64,000 nucleotides of DNA from Mesorhizobium sp. B2-7-2 (GTDB lineage: Bacteria > Pseudomonadota > Alphaproteobacteria > Rhizobiales > Rhizobiaceae), in NCBI RefSeq assembly GCF_006440775.1, contig NZ_VFTZ01000028.1, forward strand, positions 1 through 64,000. The letters are read 5' to 3'. Under the pieces are notes generated by a model. It ran no database searches, was not told the DNA's origin, and saw nothing but the letters and a program-made list of their open reading frames with translations. The translations under genes and the position numbers were made by a program. Below are positions 51,113 through 60,418 of the stretch, piece by piece (position 1 is the stretch's first letter; the number at the start of each line of letters is the position of its first letter).

Positions 51113-52009
51113 CTACGCGATACCCATCGCGCGCTTATGGTCGGCGATCTCGGCGAGCAGCCAGTCCTGGAACAGGCCGGTGCCTGGCTTGTTTCCGATG
51201 CTGCGGCGCTGGTGCAGGTAGATTCCGGCGGGATAGGTATGGCGGGCGCTGAACGGGGCGACAAGCTTGCCTTGCTGCAAAAGGTCCTGCGCCATCATGG
51301 TGTCGGCCAAAGCGATCCCCGCGCCGTTTATCACCTCGCGCATGATCAAGGTGCAGTCATCGAGCGTCGTGCTGGATTTGGGCGTGGCGTCCAGAACGCC
51401 TTCCTGCTCCAGCCAGCGCCGCCAGCGCATGCTCTCGCATTCGTGGATCAGGTGATGATTGACGAGATCGGCGGGCGTTCTGAGCGGCACCGGTCCCTCA
51501 AGCAGCGACGGCGCGCAGACCGGCGTCAGAACCAGCGGGATCAGCAGCGTCAGGGCCGGGCCGGCCTTGTAGACGAACTCGTCGACAATGGCCAAATCGA
51601 AGTTGGCGCGCTTGCCCGATGTCGAGATCTCCAGGTCCACGGACGGATGCAGCTTGCGGAAATTCGGCAGCCGGTCCGCCAGCCAAAGGTTCAGGACCGC
51701 CGGCACGCAGAGCACCCTGACCCGCTGGGTCCTGCCGTGACCATGGACGAAGCTGACATCGTCGGTGGCGCGCCAGATGGCCTCGAATGCTTCGGAGAGG
51801 CCGCGCGCATAATATGAGCCCCTGATGGTCGGTGTGATCTGGCGAAAGCCGCGCTCGAACAGATCCTGGCCAAGGTTCTTCTCGAGCGCGCGGATGTGGC
51901 GGCTGACGGCCGAAGGCGTCAAATGCAGCTCCTCGGCTGCATCCTTGATGCTGCCGAGGCGCGCGGCGGCCTCGAAAGCGCGCATGCCATTGAGTGAGGG
52001 CAGGGCCAT
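51113..52009 (-). CDS. LysR-family transcriptional regulator, GcvA-like
   Basis: A 298-residue LysR regulator. The N-terminal helix-turn-helix reads LNGMRAFEAAARLGSIKDAA and LTPSAVSRHIRALEKNLG. Residues 90-290 form the effector-binding domain. The conserved ...GIALADTMMAQDLLQQGKLV is typical of the GcvA/AmpR branch. It is divergent from the peptidase/peptide-transport operon, the arrangement in which LysR proteins usually control the neighbour. The start at 52009 removes an upstream frame without similarity. Confidence 0.93.
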   Translation of the reverse strand: MALPSLNGMRAFEAAARLGSIKDAAEELHLTPSAVSRHIRALEKNLGQDLFERGFRQITPTIRGSYYARGLSEAFEAIWRATDDVSFVHGHGRTQRVRVLCVPAVLNLWLADRLPNFRKLHPSVDLEISTSGKRANFDLAIVDEFVYKAGPALTLLIPLVLTPVCAPSLLEGPVPLRTPADLVNHHLIHECESMRWRRWLEQEGVLDATPKSSTTLDDCTLIMREVINGAGIALADTMMAQDLLQQGKLVAPFSARHTYPAGIYLHQRRSIGNKPGTGLFQDWLLAEIADHKRAMGIA

Positions 52010-52140
52010 TGGCCAATCATGAAATGTCAGTTGAGTTTTTGTCAATCGACTTGGGCAAAATTGGCGTTTGATCGCCCGGCCGGTTCGGGGATACCCAAAA
52101 GGCAAGAGCGACCAAGTCGCCGTCAGAATACAATTATTTG

Positions 52141-52154
52141 GGTACTCCGATACC
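52141..52154. promoter_or_regulatory. Possible LysR operator
   Basis: GGTACTCCGATACC (GGTA-N6-TACC) sits in the 260-bp divergent region between the LysR gene and the aminopeptidase gene. Interrupted palindromes of this size are typical of LysR sites. The rest of the region has a GC-rich palindrome-like stretch (ACCGGCC...GGTTTCCACCGG, about 52172-52196). Confidence 0.35.
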
Positions 52155-52269
52155 ATTCCCCAACGGCGCGAACCGGCCTGACCGGTTTCCACCGGGGACC
52201 GGCGAAGCTTTGCGTATGATGTCAAGCTGAGCCTCGGCGGGGCGCCCCAGAATGGGAGAACGAGCTTTT

Positions 52270-53784
52270 ATGCCTCAGTCGCCGGTGCCGGTCTTTGAAG
52301 CGGCTGACGAGATTTCCGCGGAAGCCTCGGTCGTCGTGATCCTGCAAACCGCTCAAACAGGTTTTGGGCCGCGGACAGGGGCACTCGATGCTGAAATGGA
52401 CGGGATCTTGTCCCGCGCGTGTTCCGAGCCGGGCGCGCTTGAGGAGTCCGGCGCCTGTGTCGATGTCATCGCCCCCAAGGCCATGTCGGCCCGGCGCGTG
52501 GTGGTGCTGGCTTTGGGCAATGCCTCGGCTGTAACCACGCTTTCCCTGGCGCGGGCCGGCGGTTTGCTTGCGGCGCATCTGGAAGGCAAGGGCGAATGCG
52601 CGGCCACCCTGATGCTGGACCCGCTCGCCGGTGTCGACCTGCCCGCAGCGGAAATACTGGCGCGAGTCGCGCTCGGCATGCGGCTGCGGCGCTATCGTTT
52701 CGACCTGCGCAACCGGCGTCAGGGAGCCGGCGCCGACCGCACTTTGCGGGTGCAATTGATCGGCGCGGCCGGCCCGGAGCTGAAGGCGGCGCTGGCGCGG
52801 GTCAATGCCATCGCCGACGGCGTCGAATATGCGCGCACCCTGGTCAACCTGCCGCCGAACCATCTCCACCCCGACAATTTCCATGACCACCTGGAGCCGC
52901 TGCACGAGGCCGGCATCGATGTCGAGATCCTCGACACGGCGCGGCTGAAGGAGCTCGGCATGAATGCGATCCTGGCCGTCGGCTCCGGCTCGGCGCGACC
53001 GCCGCGCGTCGCGGTCCTGCGCTATCGCGGCAAGGGCGCTCCCGCGCAGCCGCTGGCTTTCGTCGGCAAGGGCGTCTGCTTCGATTCCGGCGGCCTGTGC
53101 ATAAAGCGCGGCGAGCAGATGTTCGACATGAAGGCCGATATGGGCGGCGCGGCCGCCGTGGTCGGCCTGCTGATCGCGCTCGCCCGGCAAGGCAGTCCGG
53201 TGCATGCCGTCGGCGTGCTCGGCATTGCCGAGAACATGCCGTCCGGCACCGCGCTCAAGCCGCGCGATATCATCACGACGGCGTCGGGGCAGACCGTGGA
53301 AGTGTTCGACACGGATGCGGAAGGCCGGCTGATCCTGGCCGACTGCCTCTATTATGCCGCTTCGCGCTTCAACCCCTCGGTGATCGTCGACCTTGCCACG
53401 CTGACCTATTCGGTGATGCGCGGCCTCGGCTCGGTCTTCGCCGGCCTTTTCAGCACCGACGACACCATCGCCTCGCGCATGATCGCGGCGGGGGAAAAGG
53501 TCGGCGAGCGGTTCTGGCAGCTGCCGCTCGACCGGGCCTATGACGAGGGGCTGCAATCGCCCTTCGCCGATATCCGGCATCACGCCAAGGACATGGAAGA
53601 CGGCGACGCGCCCTATGCCGCGGCCTTCCTGCGCAATTTCACCGAAGACCGCCCCTGGGTGCATCTCGACATAGCCGGCAAGGAAATGGCCGACAAGGAC
53701 CGGCCGCTGGGCCGGGAGGGCGCCACGGCCTTCGGCGTGCAGATGCTGGAAGAATGGGTGCAGTCCGGCCGGGCGGCGAACTAG
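52270..53784 (+). CDS. Leucyl aminopeptidase family (M17) protein
   Basis: A 504-residue M17 metallopeptidase removing N-terminal residues from peptides in the cytosol. Metal and catalytic residues appear in FVGKGVCFDSGGLCIK (K and D), FDMKADMGGAAAV (K, D), NMPSGTALKPRD and VFDTDAEGRLILAD (D-x-D-A-E-G-R). The N-terminal 160 residues are the poorly conserved M17 cap. ATG at 52270 has GGGAGA upstream; an earlier in-frame ATG at 52252 is possible. It heads an operon with a second peptidase and a peptide importer. Confidence 0.94.
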   Translation: MPQSPVPVFEAADEISAEASVVVILQTAQTGFGPRTGALDAEMDGILSRACSEPGALEESGACVDVIAPKAMSARRVVVLALGNASAVTTLSLARAGGLLAAHLEGKGECAATLMLDPLAGVDLPAAEILARVALGMRLRRYRFDLRNRRQGAGADRTLRVQLIGAAGPELKAALARVNAIADGVEYARTLVNLPPNHLHPDNFHDHLEPLHEAGIDVEILDTARLKELGMNAILAVGSGSARPPRVAVLRYRGKGAPAQPLAFVGKGVCFDSGGLCIKRGEQMFDMKADMGGAAAVVGLLIALARQGSPVHAVGVLGIAENMPSGTALKPRDIITTASGQTVEVFDTDAEGRLILADCLYYAASRFNPSVIVDLATLTYSVMRGLGSVFAGLFSTDDTIASRMIAAGEKVGERFWQLPLDRAYDEGLQSPFADIRHHAKDMEDGDAPYAAAFLRNFTEDRPWVHLDIAGKEMADKDRPLGREGATAFGVQMLEEWVQSGRAAN

Positions 53785-53822
53785 GCGGCAACGAAATGTC
53801 TTCAACCACTGAGGGAGCCGGG

Positions 53823-54740
53823 ATGCCGTCCGAGATCGTCAGCAAGGAAGGGCGGGCCGGCTTCGGCGCCTACGAAACCTGGTACCGGATCAGCGGCGCG
53901 CTCGATGCCGGCAAGGCCCCGGTCGTGATCCTGCATGGTGGGCCGGGCGCCGCCCATAATTACGTCGACGCCTATAAGCTTCTTGCCAGGGACGGCCGCG
54001 CCGTCATCCACTACGACCAGTTGGGCTGCGGCAATTCCACCTTGCTGCCGGAAAAGGGCGCCGATTTCTGGACGCCCCAACTCTTCATCGATGAGCTGGA
54101 AAATCTCGTCGACCATCTCGGCATCCGCGGCGGCTTCCATGTGCTGGGTCAAAGCTGGGGCGGCATGCTGGGTGCCGAATATGGCGTGACCCGGCCGAAG
54201 GGCCTGAAGTCGCTGACCATCGCCAATTCGCCGGCGTCCATGAAGCTCTGGGTCGAGGAAGCCAACCGGCTGCGCGCCGATCTGCCCCAGGACGTGCAGG
54301 ACACGTTGACCCGTCACGAACAGGCCGGCACGACGGACGATCCGGCCTACCAGGAAGCGACGATGCGGTTCTACGAACAGCATGTCTGCCGGGTCGTGCC
54401 GTTCCCGCCCGAGGTGACGGAAACCTTCGCCCAGATCGTACGCAATCCGACCGTCTACAATGTGATGAACGGGCCGAACGAATTCCACGTCATCGGCACG
54501 CTGAAGAGCTGGAGCGTCATCGACCGACTGTCGGCCATTGAGGTTCCCACACTTCTCATCTCCGGCCGTTACGACGAAGCCACGCCCGCGACCGTGCAGC
54601 CCTTCAAGGACGGCATCAAGGGATCGCTCTGGCAGATATTCGAGCATTCCAGCCACATGCCGCATGTCGAGGAGCAGGAGCTCTGCATGCGTGTGGTGGG
54701 AGACTTCCTGGACGACAACGACAACAGAAAAGGGGAATGA
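53823..54740 (+). CDS. Proline-iminopeptidase-like alpha/beta hydrolase (S33)
   Basis: A 305-residue hydrolase. HGGPGAAHNY (oxyanion region), YDQLGCGNS, the nucleophile elbow VLGQSWGGMLG (serine at about 116), the acid in ISGRYDEATP and the histidine in EHSSHMPHVEE complete the triad. The family cleaves N-terminal proline or similar residues. GGGAG precedes the ATG at 53823; an ATG at 53796 has no clear ribosome site. It ends 4 bp before the binding-protein gene, so it is part of the import operon. Confidence 0.9.
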   Translation: MPSEIVSKEGRAGFGAYETWYRISGALDAGKAPVVILHGGPGAAHNYVDAYKLLARDGRAVIHYDQLGCGNSTLLPEKGADFWTPQLFIDELENLVDHLGIRGGFHVLGQSWGGMLGAEYGVTRPKGLKSLTIANSPASMKLWVEEANRLRADLPQDVQDTLTRHEQAGTTDDPAYQEATMRFYEQHVCRVVPFPPEVTETFAQIVRNPTVYNVMNGPNEFHVIGTLKSWSVIDRLSAIEVPTLLISGRYDEATPATVQPFKDGIKGSLWQIFEHSSHMPHVEEQELCMRVVGDFLDDNDNRKGE

Positions 54741-54744
54741 CGAC

Positions 54745-56400
54745 ATGAAGAAACTGCTTTTGGCGGCCGCGGCATTGCTGGCCGGCTCGTGGCTCGCTCC
54801 GGCGCATGCCGAATATCTCAAGGAACACCGGGGCGGCACCATTCGCCTTCTCGCCCGGTCGGCGGCCGGAACGCTCGATCCGCACATCAACTACACGGAC
54901 CAGGGCTGGCAGATGTACCAGCCGATCTATGACGGCCTGGTCGCCTTCCGCAAGGCCGAGGGCGTCGAGGGTTTTTCGATCGTTCCCGACTTGGCCGAGG
55001 CGCTGCCTGAGGTCAGCAATGACGGCAAGACCTTCACCTTCAAGCTGCGCAAGGGCATCAAGTTCTCCAACGGCCAGGACCTCGGCGTGAAGGACGTCGT
55101 CGCCTCCTTCCAGCGCATCTTCAAGATTTCCGGGCCGACCTCGGGCACCTTCTATGCCGGCATTGTCGGCGCCGACAAATGCCTGGCCGACACCAAGAGC
55201 TGCACGTTGGAAGGCGGCGTCGTCGCCGACGAGGCGGCCGGCACGATCACTCTCAATCTCATCAAGCCGGACGCCGAGATCCTCTACAAGCTTGCCTTGC
55301 CGCATGCCGTGATCTTGCCGTCGGACACGCCGGCCGAGGACATGGGCTCCAAGCCGATCCCCAGCACCGGCGCCTACATGATCTCGGCCTTCGATCCCAA
55401 CAAGGGCATGACGGTTTCCCGCAACCCCAATTTCAAGCAGTGGAGCGAGGAAGCCCAGCCGGACGGCTATCCCGATGTCGTGCAGTATGATTTCGGCCTC
55501 TCGGAAGAGGCAGCCGTGACGGCGATCCAGAACGGCGAAGCGGACTGGATGTTCGACGCGCTGCCCAGCGACCGCCTCGGTGAGCTCGGCAGCAAGTCCA
55601 TGGACCAGCTGCATATCTCGCCGCTTTCAGCTTGGTGGTACGCGCCGCTGAACACGCGCATGGCTCCGTTCGACAATGAAAAGGCGCGCCAGGCCGTCGC
55701 CTATGCCGTCGACCGCAACACGCTGGTCAAGCTGTTCGGCGGCAAGGTGCTGGCTTCGCCGGTCTGCCAGGTCCTGCCGCCGGACTTCCCCGGACATGAG
55801 GACTATTGCCCCTTCACCAAGAACCCGGGCGCCAAATGGTCGGCTCCGGATGTCGAGAAGGCCAAGCAGCTCGTCGAGGAATCGGGCACCAAGGGCCAGA
55901 AGGTGACCATCATCGTCGAGGATACCGCCATCTCGCGGTCGATCGGCGTCTATCTGCAGAGCGTTCTGACCAACATCGGCTATGTCGCCGACGTCAAGCC
56001 GATCTCGTCCAACCTGCAGTTCACCTATATCCAGAACACCAACAACAAAGTGCAGATGTCCGTCACCCAGTGGTACAAGGATTACCCGGCGGCGTCGGAC
56101 TTCCTGAACATCCTGTTCAGCTGCGCTTCCTATCGCGAAGGCTCGGACGCCTCGATCAACATTTCCGGCTTCTGCGACAAGGACATCGACGCCCAGATGC
56201 AGAAGGCGCTGGACCTCGGCGTGACCGACCAGAAGGCGGCCGACAAATTGTGGGCGGCAATCGACAAGCAGGTCACCGACAAGGCGCCGGCGGTCGGGCT
56301 GTTCACGCCGAAGCGGCTTGATTTCGTCAGCAAGCGCATCGGCAATTTCAAATTCAACCCGCAGTTCAACTGGATTATCACCCAATCCTGGGTGCAGTAA
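54745..56400 (+). CDS. Peptide ABC transporter substrate-binding protein (family 5)
   Basis: A 551-residue periplasmic protein. Residues 1-23 are a signal peptide (MKKLLLAAAALLAGSWLAPAHA). GTLDPHINYTDQGWQMYQPIYDGL, FKLRKGIKFSNGQDLGVKDVV and AVAYAVDRNTLVKL are the SBP_bac_5 signature seen in DppA/OppA. It binds short peptides or similar ligands for the downstream permease. AAAAGGGG precedes the ATG. Confidence 0.93.
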   Translation: MKKLLLAAAALLAGSWLAPAHAEYLKEHRGGTIRLLARSAAGTLDPHINYTDQGWQMYQPIYDGLVAFRKAEGVEGFSIVPDLAEALPEVSNDGKTFTFKLRKGIKFSNGQDLGVKDVVASFQRIFKISGPTSGTFYAGIVGADKCLADTKSCTLEGGVVADEAAGTITLNLIKPDAEILYKLALPHAVILPSDTPAEDMGSKPIPSTGAYMISAFDPNKGMTVSRNPNFKQWSEEAQPDGYPDVVQYDFGLSEEAAVTAIQNGEADWMFDALPSDRLGELGSKSMDQLHISPLSAWWYAPLNTRMAPFDNEKARQAVAYAVDRNTLVKLFGGKVLASPVCQVLPPDFPGHEDYCPFTKNPGAKWSAPDVEKAKQLVEESGTKGQKVTIIVEDTAISRSIGVYLQSVLTNIGYVADVKPISSNLQFTYIQNTNNKVQMSVTQWYKDYPAASDFLNILFSCASYREGSDASINISGFCDKDIDAQMQKALDLGVTDQKAADKLWAAIDKQVTDKAPAVGLFTPKRLDFVSKRIGNFKFNPQFNWIITQSWVQ

Positions 56401-56439
56401 GGGGCCTGGGTCCAGTAACGAACCGCGGAAACACATATC

Positions 56440-57456
56440 GTGTCCAGCCAAGTCGCCGCCATGCCGCGCAAGACGCGAGGGCCCTGGGCCGTCGCGTTTG
56501 CGAAGCTGGCAACGGACAGGGCCGCCATGGCGTCCCTGGCCGTGTTCCTCATCATCGTTCTCGCCTGTTTCAGCGCGCCGCTTTACGCAAAATGGGCGGG
56601 CACGGACCCGTTCGCCTCGACGCTCGACGCCGTCATCCAGATCGACGGCGCCGACGTTCCGGTGATGGAACAGTCGACCGAGGGGCTGGGGCTTGGCTAC
56701 ACGCCGATCGGTCCGACATGGCGGCTCGGCAATTATTTCCTCGGCGCCGACAGCCAGGGCCGCGACGTCATGGCAAGGTTGCTCTATGGCGGCCTGAACT
56801 CGCTTTTGATCTCGGGCGCAGCCACCATCTTCACGCTGATCGTCGGCACGATGGCGGGACTGATCGCGGGTTATTTCGGCGGCATCACCGATACGGTGCT
56901 GTCGCGCTTGCTCGACGTGCTCTGGGCGTTCCCGATCTATCTGCTAGCGATTTCGCTTTCCATCGTCACCATCGCGCAAGGCATCGCGATCGGACCGATC
57001 GAGATCCAATCGGGTAGCCTATGGTTGCCGATCATCATCATAGGTATCGTCTATATACCCTATGTCGCGCGCCCGATACGCGGCCAGGTCCTGGCGCTGC
57101 GCCACAGCGAGTTCGTGTTCGCCGCGATCAATCTCGGCGTGCCGGGCTGGCGCATCCTGTGGCGCGACATCCTGCCCAACATCACCACCACGCTCATCGT
57201 CTTCGTGCCGCTGATGATGGCGCTGAACATGCTGACGGAATCGGCGCTGTCGTTCCTGTCGATCGGCGTGCAGCCGCCGGCCGCGAGCTGGGGCACCATC
57301 ATCCAGGACGGGCAGGCGCTGCTCTATACGCGACCGCTGGTGGCGCTGGTGCCTGGCCTGGCGATCGCCGTTTCCGTCATGGCTCTCAACGTCTTCGGCG
57401 ACGGCCTGCGCGATGCGCTCGACCCGCGCTCCAAGGTCCGGTTGGGGCGCGACTGA
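56440..57456 (+). CDS. Dpp/Opp-type ABC permease (DppC-like)
   Basis: A 338-residue inner-membrane permease with an N-terminal helix (MASLAVFLIIVLACFSAPLY), then LGADSQGRDVMARLLYGG, the DppC-family signature. About six hydrophobic segments follow, with the ATPase-coupling EAA-like loop RHSEFVFAAINLGVPGWRIL. It starts with GTG (56440), or ATG at 56461. It overlaps the next gene by 1 bp. Confidence 0.92.
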   Translation: MSSQVAAMPRKTRGPWAVAFAKLATDRAAMASLAVFLIIVLACFSAPLYAKWAGTDPFASTLDAVIQIDGADVPVMEQSTEGLGLGYTPIGPTWRLGNYFLGADSQGRDVMARLLYGGLNSLLISGAATIFTLIVGTMAGLIAGYFGGITDTVLSRLLDVLWAFPIYLLAISLSIVTIAQGIAIGPIEIQSGSLWLPIIIIGIVYIPYVARPIRGQVLALRHSEFVFAAINLGVPGWRILWRDILPNITTTLIVFVPLMMALNMLTESALSFLSIGVQPPAASWGTIIQDGQALLYTRPLVALVPGLAIAVSVMALNVFGDGLRDALDPRSKVRLGRD

Positions 57457-58427
57457 TGTTTTATGCCATCCTTCGCCGCTTCGGCCAGATGCTGTTCGTG
57501 ATGTTCGGCATCTCGGTCATCGTCTTCCTGATCTTCTTCGCCACGCCCGGCGCCGATCCCGCCGCGCGCATCGCCGGCCGCAACGCTTCTCCCGAAGTGC
57601 TGGCCGCGGTTCGCCACAGCTTCGGCTTCGACCAGCCGCTCTACGTGCAATACACGCGCATGATGGAGAAGATATTCGTCACCGGCGACCTGACCTCCTT
57701 CGTCAATCGCGGCTGGAAGGTGGTGCCGGCCGTGCTGGATTCGATCCCGGTGACGCTTTCGCTGGTGTTCGGCGCCGCGGTCCTGTGGGTGGTCGTCTCC
57801 ATCATCATCGGCATCGTCGCCGCGGCCACCCGCGACAGCTGGCTGGACAAGCTTCTGATGGCGCTGGGCCTGCTCGGCATTTCCATGCCGGTCTACTGGC
57901 TGGGCGAGGTGATGAACCTGATCACCCAAAGCCGCTATCACGACAGCTGGGCGTTCTCCTGGGTGCCGCCGCTCGGCTACAAGAATTTTTCCGACGATCC
58001 CAAGGGCTGGTTCCTGACGTTGGTCATCCCATGGATCACGCTCGCCATCCTCTATATCGGCATTTACGGGCGCGTGCTGCGCGCGGCCATCATCGAATCC
58101 ATGCAGGAAGATTATATCCGCACCGCCCGCGCCAAGGGCCTGTCGGAGACCCGCATCCTGTTTCGCCATGCGCTGCGCACCTCGCTGATCGCCTTCGTCA
58201 CCCTTTTCGGTCTCGACTTCGGCGCGCTGGTGGGCGGCTCGGCCTTGCTGACCGAGGTCGTGTTCGGCCTGCACGGCATCGGCAAGCTCACCTATGACGC
58301 GCTGCAGAATCTCGATTTGCCGATGATCATGGCGACGGTCATGTATGCTTCGATGTTCGTGGTGATCGCCAACGCGGTCGTCGATTTCGTCTACATCCTT
58401 CTCGATCCGCGCCTGAGGGCATCATGA
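57456..58427 (+). CDS. Dpp/Opp-type ABC permease (DppB-like)
   Basis: A 323-residue inner-membrane permease, starting MFYAILRRFGQMLFVMFGIS, the DppB-type N-terminus. The coupling loop is MQEDYIRTARAKGLSETRIL, with G-L-S as expected. GALVGGSALLTEVVFGLHGIGKL precedes the last helix. The DppC-like gene is upstream of it, the reverse of the usual B-then-C order. The start codon overlaps the previous stop (TGATG). Confidence 0.93.
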   Translation: MFYAILRRFGQMLFVMFGISVIVFLIFFATPGADPAARIAGRNASPEVLAAVRHSFGFDQPLYVQYTRMMEKIFVTGDLTSFVNRGWKVVPAVLDSIPVTLSLVFGAAVLWVVVSIIIGIVAAATRDSWLDKLLMALGLLGISMPVYWLGEVMNLITQSRYHDSWAFSWVPPLGYKNFSDDPKGWFLTLVIPWITLAILYIGIYGRVLRAAIIESMQEDYIRTARAKGLSETRILFRHALRTSLIAFVTLFGLDFGALVGGSALLTEVVFGLHGIGKLTYDALQNLDLPMIMATVMYASMFVVIANAVVDFVYILLDPRLRAS

Positions 58428-59383
58428 TATTGTCGGTGCGCGATCTCAAAGTCTCCTTCCGCACCCATGACGGGCCGGTGCGCGCCATCGACGGCGTTTC
58501 CTTCGACCTCGAGGAAAGCGAGATCCTCGGCGTCGTCGGCGAATCCGGCTCCGGCAAGACGGTGTCGCTGCTCGCTGTGATGGGGCTTATCACCGACCCG
58601 AACGCCACCATCGAAGGCTCGATCCGCTACAAGGGCCGCGAACTGGTGGGACTGCCGACGCGCGAGCTGAGGCGCCTGCGCGGCAACGAGATCGCGATGA
58701 TCTTCCAGGACCCGATGACGGCGCTGACGCCGGTCTACACGATCGGCTGGCAGATCGCCGAGCAGATTCGGGCGCATCGTGGGTTAAGCAAGTCCAAGGC
58801 GATGGAGCGCGTCGAGCAGTTGCTGGCGGAGGTGAATTTTCCCAACCCGCACGAGGCGATGTCGCGCTATCCGCACCAGCTTTCCGGCGGCATGCGGCAG
58901 CGGGCGGTGATCGCGATGGCCTTGTCCTGCGATCCGGCGCTGCTGGTGGCCGACGAGCCGACCACCGCGCTCGACGTCACCGTGCAGGCCGGCATTCTCG
59001 ACCTCGTGCGCAAATTGCGGGCGAAGCACAAGTCGGCGGTGGTCTTCATCACGCATGACATGGGTGTGGTCTCCGAGCTCGCCGACCGCGTCATGGTCAT
59101 GTATGCCGGCCGCGTGGTGGAGCGCGGCACCCGCACGGAGCTGTTTTCCGATCCGCGACACCCTTATACGCGCGCTCTGCTCGGCTCGATCCCGCCGCTG
59201 ACCGGCCAGAAACCGCGCCGCCTGCCGGCCATCCCTGGCTCGCCGCCGTCCTTGCTGCGGCTGCCGCAAGGCTGCCCCTTCGGCCCGCGCTGCCCGGTCC
59301 GCTACGAGCCTTGCGATGCCGGCAAGCCGGGTCTCGGCGCGAGCGCGCATGCCGCCGCATGCTTTCGGGTGGCACAAGCATGA
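58424..59383 (+). CDS. Dpp/Opp-type ABC ATPase (DppD-like)
   Basis: A 319-residue ABC ATPase. Walker A GESGSGKT (about 40), signature LSGGMRQRAVIAMAL, Walker B LLVADEPTTALD, and switch ITHDMGVV are clear. The C-terminal oligopeptide/dipeptide extension has CPFGPRCPVRYEPC, a four-cysteine motif of the family, which in some members binds a [4Fe-4S] cluster. It overlaps the neighbouring genes by 4 bp on each side (ATGA), so all are coupled. Confidence 0.95.
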   Translation: MILSVRDLKVSFRTHDGPVRAIDGVSFDLEESEILGVVGESGSGKTVSLLAVMGLITDPNATIEGSIRYKGRELVGLPTRELRRLRGNEIAMIFQDPMTALTPVYTIGWQIAEQIRAHRGLSKSKAMERVEQLLAEVNFPNPHEAMSRYPHQLSGGMRQRAVIAMALSCDPALLVADEPTTALDVTVQAGILDLVRKLRAKHKSAVVFITHDMGVVSELADRVMVMYAGRVVERGTRTELFSDPRHPYTRALLGSIPPLTGQKPRRLPAIPGSPPSLLRLPQGCPFGPRCPVRYEPCDAGKPGLGASAHAAACFRVAQA

Positions 59384-60381
59384 GCGAGTTGATGACTGAC
59401 ACAGGTCGCCCGATCCTCGAGACGCGCTCGCTGGCAAAACGCTTTTCGATCGGCACCCGGTTTTCCGCCGAAGGCAGGCGGACCGTCCACGCGGTGGACA
59501 ACGTCTCGCTGACCGTGCGGCGCGGCGAGACTGTCGGCCTTGTCGGTGAATCAGGATGCGGCAAGTCCACGCTGGCGCGCTGCCTGGTGCGGCTCTACGA
59601 CATCACCGACGGCAAGCTTCTGTTCGAAGGCGACGACATCACCGCGAAGTCGCTGTCCGAGCTCAGGCCGCTGCGGCGGCGCCTGCAAATGGTCTTCCAG
59701 GATCCCTCGGCCTCGCTCAATCCGCGCCGGCGCGTCGGCGATCTCGTCGCCGAGCCGCTGCGTATCCACGGCAAGGTTTCGGCCAAGGAGATGGCCGCGC
59801 GGGTGGCGGAGTTGTTCGAGCTGGTCGGGCTGTTGCCGGACCATATGATGCGCTATCCGCACGAATTCTCCGGCGGCCAGCGCCAGCGCGTCGGCATCGC
59901 GCGGGCGATCGCGTTGAACCCCGACCTTGTCGTGCTGGACGAGCCGGTCTCCGCGCTCGACGTGTCGGTGCAGGCCCAGATCGTCAACCTGCTCGCCGAT
60001 CTGCAGGAGAAGCTGAAGCTCACCTATGTGTTCATCGCCCACGATCTCTCCGTAGTGCGCCAGGTCTCGACGCGCATCGCCGTCATGTATCTCGGCTCGA
60101 TCGTCGAGGAGGGCCCGGCGGAGGAGGTCTTTGCGACACCCGCCCATCCTTACAGCCAGGCGCTGATCTCGGCGGTTCCCATCGTCGAGACGACGCCTGC
60201 GGGCGCGCGCAAGCGCATCATCCTCACCGGCGACGTGCCGAGCCCGCTGAAGCCTCCGTCCGGATGCCGCTTCCATCCGCGATGCCCGATCGCGGCGGAC
60301 CGGTGCCGTTCTGAGCGGCCGGAACTGAAGGAATATCGTCCGGACCGCAAAGTGGCCTGCCACTTCCCGACTTTGACCTGA
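59380..60381 (+). CDS. Dpp/Opp-type ABC ATPase (DppF-like)
   Basis: A 333-residue ABC ATPase. Walker A GESGCGKST (about 54), signature FSGGQRQRVGIARAI, Walker B LVVLDEPVSALD and AHDLSVVRQ. The C-terminal oligo-HPY extension has CRFHPRCPIAADRC. It ends the seven-gene peptide-use operon. Confidence 0.95.
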   Translation: MSELMTDTGRPILETRSLAKRFSIGTRFSAEGRRTVHAVDNVSLTVRRGETVGLVGESGCGKSTLARCLVRLYDITDGKLLFEGDDITAKSLSELRPLRRRLQMVFQDPSASLNPRRRVGDLVAEPLRIHGKVSAKEMAARVAELFELVGLLPDHMMRYPHEFSGGQRQRVGIARAIALNPDLVVLDEPVSALDVSVQAQIVNLLADLQEKLKLTYVFIAHDLSVVRQVSTRIAVMYLGSIVEEGPAEEVFATPAHPYSQALISAVPIVETTPAGARKRIILTGDVPSPLKPPSGCRFHPRCPIAADRCRSERPELKEYRPDRKVACHFPTLT

Positions 60382-60418
60382 ACCGTCTTGGAGCGGGTGG
60401 CGGACGCGGGCTGCCGGA

